Assembly (NCBI GenBank): GCA_054601695.1 | Contig: BAAHQB010000027.1 | Coordinates: 372,001 to 436,000, forward strand | DNA from: Amorphochlora amoebiformis | Lineage: Eukaryota > Cercozoa > Chlorarachniophyceae | DNA length: 64,000 nucleotides | Direction of reading: 5' to 3' | In this document: positions 1-64,000 of the stretch, piece after piece | Layout of the letters: each line of letters starts with the position of its first letter | Numbering within the stretch: the first letter of the stretch is position 1 | Position numbers and translations under genes: made by a program | Notes under the pieces: generated by a model | What the model was told of the DNA's origin: nothing | What the model saw: only the letters and a program-made list of their open reading frames with translations | Database searches by the model: none

Positions 1-339
1 GGCCAACCTAGAGCCCGAGTTGGCCCCAAAAGCTAAAGAGTGTATATTTCGGGGGGGGGGGGAAAGGCCCAAGGCTAGGTGAGGGAGGGGCTGAGGGTGT
101 GTATTTGGAGGGATTTAGGGAAATTTAATGAAGTCAAATTTTTAGTAATCTGATCTCCGAAAGAGAATATAAAGGGGGCGGTTGTTCGGAGTGGAGTGTT
201 CTGACTATTGGGGATGTTGGGTGTTGGAATCGTGTGATGGGCTGTTGGTGCACATAGGAAGCTGGTTGAGAGTTTTGAAGATTTGTACATGATTTCTGCA
301 GGTAATGTATTCCATGGTTATTAGATGTATATGTCGGTG

Positions 340-379
<40 letters not shown>

Positions 380-384
380 CTATA

Positions 385-431
<47 letters not shown>

Positions 432-595
432 TAAATTACATGTGTATATCATGTACATAATACATATATATATGTACATATACATATATATTATTCATGT
501 ATATTATATAGTAAATATATATTATACATATATGTATGTACATATAATATATATATATATATGTATCAATGTATATGTAAAAATATACACATATA

Positions 596-631
<36 letters not shown>

Positions 632-662
632 CATAATATATATATATAATTATATATATAAA

Positions 663-699
<37 letters not shown>

Positions 700-720
700 A
701 TATGTATAAATATTTGTATG

Positions 721-778
<58 letters not shown>

Positions 779-812
779 TATATGTGGATTTGTGTGCATA
801 TGTACCAATGCA

Positions 813-870
<58 letters not shown>

Positions 871-874
871 ATAT

Positions 875-938
<64 letters not shown>

Positions 939-953
939 ACATACATAATGTGT

Positions 954-988
<35 letters not shown>

Positions 989-1032
989 CACAATATATAT
1001 TCTGTAGATGTTACATGAGATGTATACTGGTA

Positions 1033-1085
<53 letters not shown>

Positions 1086-1699
1086 GTACCGAAATATGAA
1101 GAACAAAGAATACATGTGGATATAGAAATACATAAACATACACAGGTAAGTCAATGTTCAACACCAGGCATATCCAATAGACAGGAGCTTCGTTGACACT
1201 GCATAAATACTAAGTTTCTTAGATGAAGTACATACACAGCATGGAGCTTGAAAGTGGCTCAAGTTTTAGAATAATTTACAGGAAAATCGCAAATTCAAAT
1301 ACACCTAGATCTAGAGATCTAGCCGATCATAGGATATTATATTATATGCCAAATAGGCGCGTGTTTTTAATCGATTCAGCTCTGTCCCTGGCAGATGCTA
1401 GCTCTAGTGGCTAGACGTTGTATTACAAGTTAATTTACAACCAGTATCACTATACCATGATCGGTCCAGTCTAGAGTTGAGGTCGCGAGATCGGATCATC
1501 ATCTGAGATAACTTAAATGGCAGTGTTGCGGTCTACCGATCTAGACCGATATTATTAGGGGAAAAAAAGGTAAAAAAAGAGTCTGAAACTTGCGTCCACT
1601 AAATCTAGGTGGCGTTCTGACTCCTGAGTCAAAGCGGCCGTGACAATAACAAAAATTCGCCGACGGTAGGCGCTGGAATGCACTGCAGCTGGGCATGAG
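1..1699. other. Left flank without an assigned gene
   Basis: This stretch lies 3' of gene A. Bases 1-330 are ordinary-complexity DNA with a run of G at 51-62. A minus-strand frame of 71 codons (290 to 75) is open here, but I found no family resemblance and no splice partner, so I do not call it. Bases 340-1090 are (TA)n with short TG and TATG variants. Bases 1090-1660 are again non-repetitive and hold fragments such as TGATCGGTCCAGTCTAGAG (1460) that resemble a segment near 38730, suggesting a dispersed repeat. The last 60 bases before 1700 should be the 3' UTR of gene A; no clear AATAAA signal is visible. Confidence 0.5.
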
Positions 1700-16618
<14,919 letters not shown>

Positions 16619-16870
16619 GAAGCTCGCCGGATCGGGTCTAATACACGTGTCTCATACCCCTCCCTTTTTGCGATGTCATGTTTTGGATGTATTACCTAAG
16701 ATATAGACCTTTATATACATGAATAACTAAAACCAGATATACAATATATCTAGAAAATAATATCCAATATCTTAATAAAGAGTATAAGGATATCTATATG
16801 GAGATATATGATCCTGTTGTCCCGCCTTTGTCCCAGTCAGTCATGCCAAAAATTTGAATTTTACTCCACG
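16619..16870. promoter_or_regulatory. Compact divergent promoter between genes A and B
   Basis: Only 252 bp separate the start codons of gene A (minus, 16618) and gene B (plus, 16871). The interval has mixed base composition and no (TA)n tract, unlike the introns on both sides. It must contain the 5' UTRs and promoters of both genes. I see no clear TATA box or shared element; AT-rich stretches at about 16705-16810 are candidates only. Confidence 0.5.
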
Positions 16871-38618
<21,748 letters not shown>

Positions 38619-39159
38619 CCATTCCACTTTGGTTAGTAATCTTGAGCTCACGTACACAAGGCCTCAGATATGCCATGATGATGCATTAAGTGGACCGTTC
38701 GAATCAATCATTAATATTCTTGTTAATCTACTCATAATGATCGGTCACCTCTAGACTAGCTAGACCTGCTAAAATATTCTCTCTAGACTAGCTAGACTCT
38801 ACATTGGCTAGGATGATACGCTCTAGTACTAGTAGGAGTACATCATGCAGCAAGGCCCGCGATGGGGCAAATGCGGTAACCTAGGTAACCGCTAGATAGG
38901 TAAACAATCTCAGTTCACATCATGAAACAAGTGGCGACAACGCATATATATATATATTATATATATATATATATATATGTGTATAAATATATACTAGATC
39001 TAGTAGATATATATAGTAATGTTATCTAGGTTATTCTAGTTATCACTACTATTTGTTAGTATCAGAAGTGTATGCCAATTGAAATGTTTATAAAATGATC
39101 ATGACTAGAATGAAAATTGTCACGGCGATTTCTAGATTAAATTTAGAGCTGCGGATGTC
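38619..39159. other. Convergent interval between genes B and C
   Basis: Genes B and C end toward each other here. The 541 bp are mostly non-repetitive. They contain imperfect direct repeats around CTCTAGACTAGCTAGAC (38752 and 38782) and a short (TA)n at 38945-38985. At 39151-39195 on the plus strand, GCGGATGTCTCAGTGGTA followed by TTCGAGTCTCG resembles the A and B boxes of a tRNA promoter, but the spacing is too short for a tRNA. It overlaps the proposed last exon of gene C and lowers confidence in that exon. Confidence 0.45.
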
Positions 39160-44463
<5,304 letters not shown>

Positions 44464-44519
44464 ACCAGCAGGCTCCAAGCATGCAAAGGATCTTTATCTT
44501 GGTGTCTCCGTCTGGGGAT

Positions 44520-44579
<60 letters not shown>

Positions 44580-44581
44580 TG

Positions 44582-44671
<90 letters not shown>

Positions 44672-44679
44672 GTATATAT

Positions 44680-44732
<53 letters not shown>

Positions 44733-45636
44733 ATATATTGCATATGATGTTTCTATAGGATAGGCCTAGTATTCCGACTTTTGATCTCTGATATATACAC
44801 TCCCAGCCCTATTCCACGTGATAGGGTTAGTATTACGTTTGTACCTGTAATAATCTTCTTGGAGGACACAACATACATCCTTCCCACCTGATTTGTACCA
44901 ATCAGACCAGAGAGGGAGAGGAGACAAAGGGAAGAGAGGAGGCAAATTGGCAGACAGGAGACAAAGGGGAAGAGAGGAAGCAGATGGAAGAATGAGACAA
45001 AGGGGAAGAGAGGAAGCGGATGGAAGAGATGAGACAAAGGGGAGAAGAGGAGACACACGGAATATCGACAAAAGATGGGAAGAGAGAGGGCGGTGTAGAA
45101 GAGAGAGAGAGAAATAGGGGAGAGGAATAATGACATGCGGAGACTATGATCAGAAAAGAAAAATACAACCTTAAACTTGTAGCAGCATCGCGGAGGGGCT
45201 GGGACCATGTAGGTTAACGTGTGGGGGCGGGCCTCAATTTCTGGATAGTTGTATTCCAAATCCTAGAGGGTGATGCGAGGGTAAGGTGACAATCGGGCGC
45301 TCTAGGGATGCAATGAACGCAAAAAGAGGTTCATATTTCCACCAAATCTACCGGTTTTCACTTCCGAGTATCTACTAGTTAAATGGAGGCTCATCCACAC
45401 ACTAATCACCTCCCTTATACACTATGATCCCCTAGTCTACGTCATCTTCCGGGCGCTTCGTTCCGTCAGTGGCCATTCTATACAGAGAGTCTCAGGAGAA
45501 CCTCAAGTGAAATACTCGAATCACCAGTGATTCCCAGTGATTCCTTCAACCTGATCCCGGGATTATAGACTAGCCCCCAGGTAATCCCGGGATAAAAACC
45601 TTTTTGGAGCAATGCGCCCACCAACGTCTTGAAAGC
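44464..45636. promoter_or_regulatory. Divergent interval between genes C and E
   Basis: About 1.17 kb lies between the start codons of gene C (minus) and gene E (plus). It has (TA)n at 44525-44740, a mixed segment, a polypurine tract of GAGGA/GACAAAGGGGAAGAG units at about 44910-45120, and then 500 bp of ordinary DNA up to the start of gene E. Frames open over 44753-45259 on both strands come from this biased composition and show no family resemblance. The 45300-45636 part is the likely promoter and 5' UTR of gene E. Confidence 0.5.
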
Positions 45637-48971
<3,335 letters not shown>

Positions 48972-49033
48972 AGTAACTTTGTATTTACATATATAGATAT
49001 ATATATATATATATATTACATAATACGATACAA

Positions 49034-49088
<55 letters not shown>

Positions 49089-49413
49089 GTGTGAAGTAAA
49101 ATACAGTAATTCCAACTTTTGCAAGCTCATACATGTGTACATATCCCCTTTCCCCCTCCACCTGATACCCACCCACCAAACTGCTTCGTTCTCGTGTGCT
49201 TCCATTGTTACAACTTACCCTTGCCAAGCAAAATATTTGAATTTACGTGCTGAACCTAGACTATTCGTCTCTTTTTTATAATACATATGTACATATGCAT
49301 GTATGTTCGTATTTTTACATATATATGTATATATATATATAAATATATGTAAAAATAAATATGTATACATATATATATATGTTTATATGTATATATGTAT
49401 ATATATATATGTG

Positions 49414-49444
<31 letters not shown>

Positions 49445-49482
49445 GTGTATATATATGTGTATATATGTATATTATATATATT

Positions 49483-49534
<52 letters not shown>

Positions 49535-49561
49535 GTACATATATAGTCGCTTCCTGGATTT
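48972..49561. other. Tandem interval between genes E and F
   Basis: This 590-bp stretch separates the stop of gene E from the first ATG assigned to gene F. It contains two (TA)n tracts (48990-49085 and 49315-49545) around about 200 bp of mixed sequence. On the minus strand a segment ending at a strong donor (CAAGG then GTAAGT, near 49220) could be an antisense exon, but nothing supports it further. The promoter of gene F should lie here. Confidence 0.4.

Positions 49562-64000
<14,439 letters not shown>

Noticed and set aside
75-290. 71-codon minus-strand frame at the left edge
   Set aside because: No recognisable family, no splice partner in the window; left unassigned.

Overview
This window comes from a nuclear chromosome of a eukaryote, most likely a protist. 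It carries densely spliced genes with GT-AG introns, a standard genetic code (TAG, TGA and TAA all end genes here), a mitochondrial acyl-CoA dehydrogenase with a presequence, and TTAGGG/CCCTAA telomere-type repeats scattered inside the genes. I cannot name the species. Nearly all the apparent open frames are (TA)n microsatellite translated as Tyr-Ile or Tyr-Ile-His runs and are not genes. The real coding DNA is roughly a tenth of the window and is split into about 95 small exons, mostly 25-130 bp, separated by introns filled with (TA)n. I rebuilt five genes by matching splice sites and codon phase from exon to exon.

Layout. Gene A (minus, 16618 to 1700) is a complete 21-exon isobutyryl-CoA dehydrogenase-like enzyme of 405 residues. 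Gene B (plus, 16871 to 38618) starts only 252 bp away in the opposite direction; its 38 exons encode a predicted secreted, low-complexity protein of 1011 residues. Gene C (minus, 44463 to about 39160) is a DHHC-family protein S-acyltransferase with a DHFC motif and an incompletely resolved zinc-finger region. Gene E (plus, 45637 to 48971) is a 7-exon gene for an unrecognised polar protein of 333 residues. Gene F (plus, 49562 to beyond the right edge) has at least 21 exons and encodes an unrecognised protein with short basic/beta-like repeats.

The sequence between genes is short and mostly free of (TA)n, whereas the introns are long and dominated by it. Many introns also hold partial, decayed copies of the neighbouring exon. 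Copies carrying the acceptor half lie upstream of the intact exon, and copies carrying the donor half lie downstream. Telomere-like tracts are almost confined to introns; they supply or abut several splice sites, in one case are exonised as an Asn-Pro repeat, and in another form a perfect 166-bp palindrome.

Apart from the shared architecture I see no functional link between the five genes. Gene A belongs to mitochondrial valine catabolism, gene C to membrane protein lipidation, gene B probably to the extracellular or endomembrane space, and E and F are unknown.
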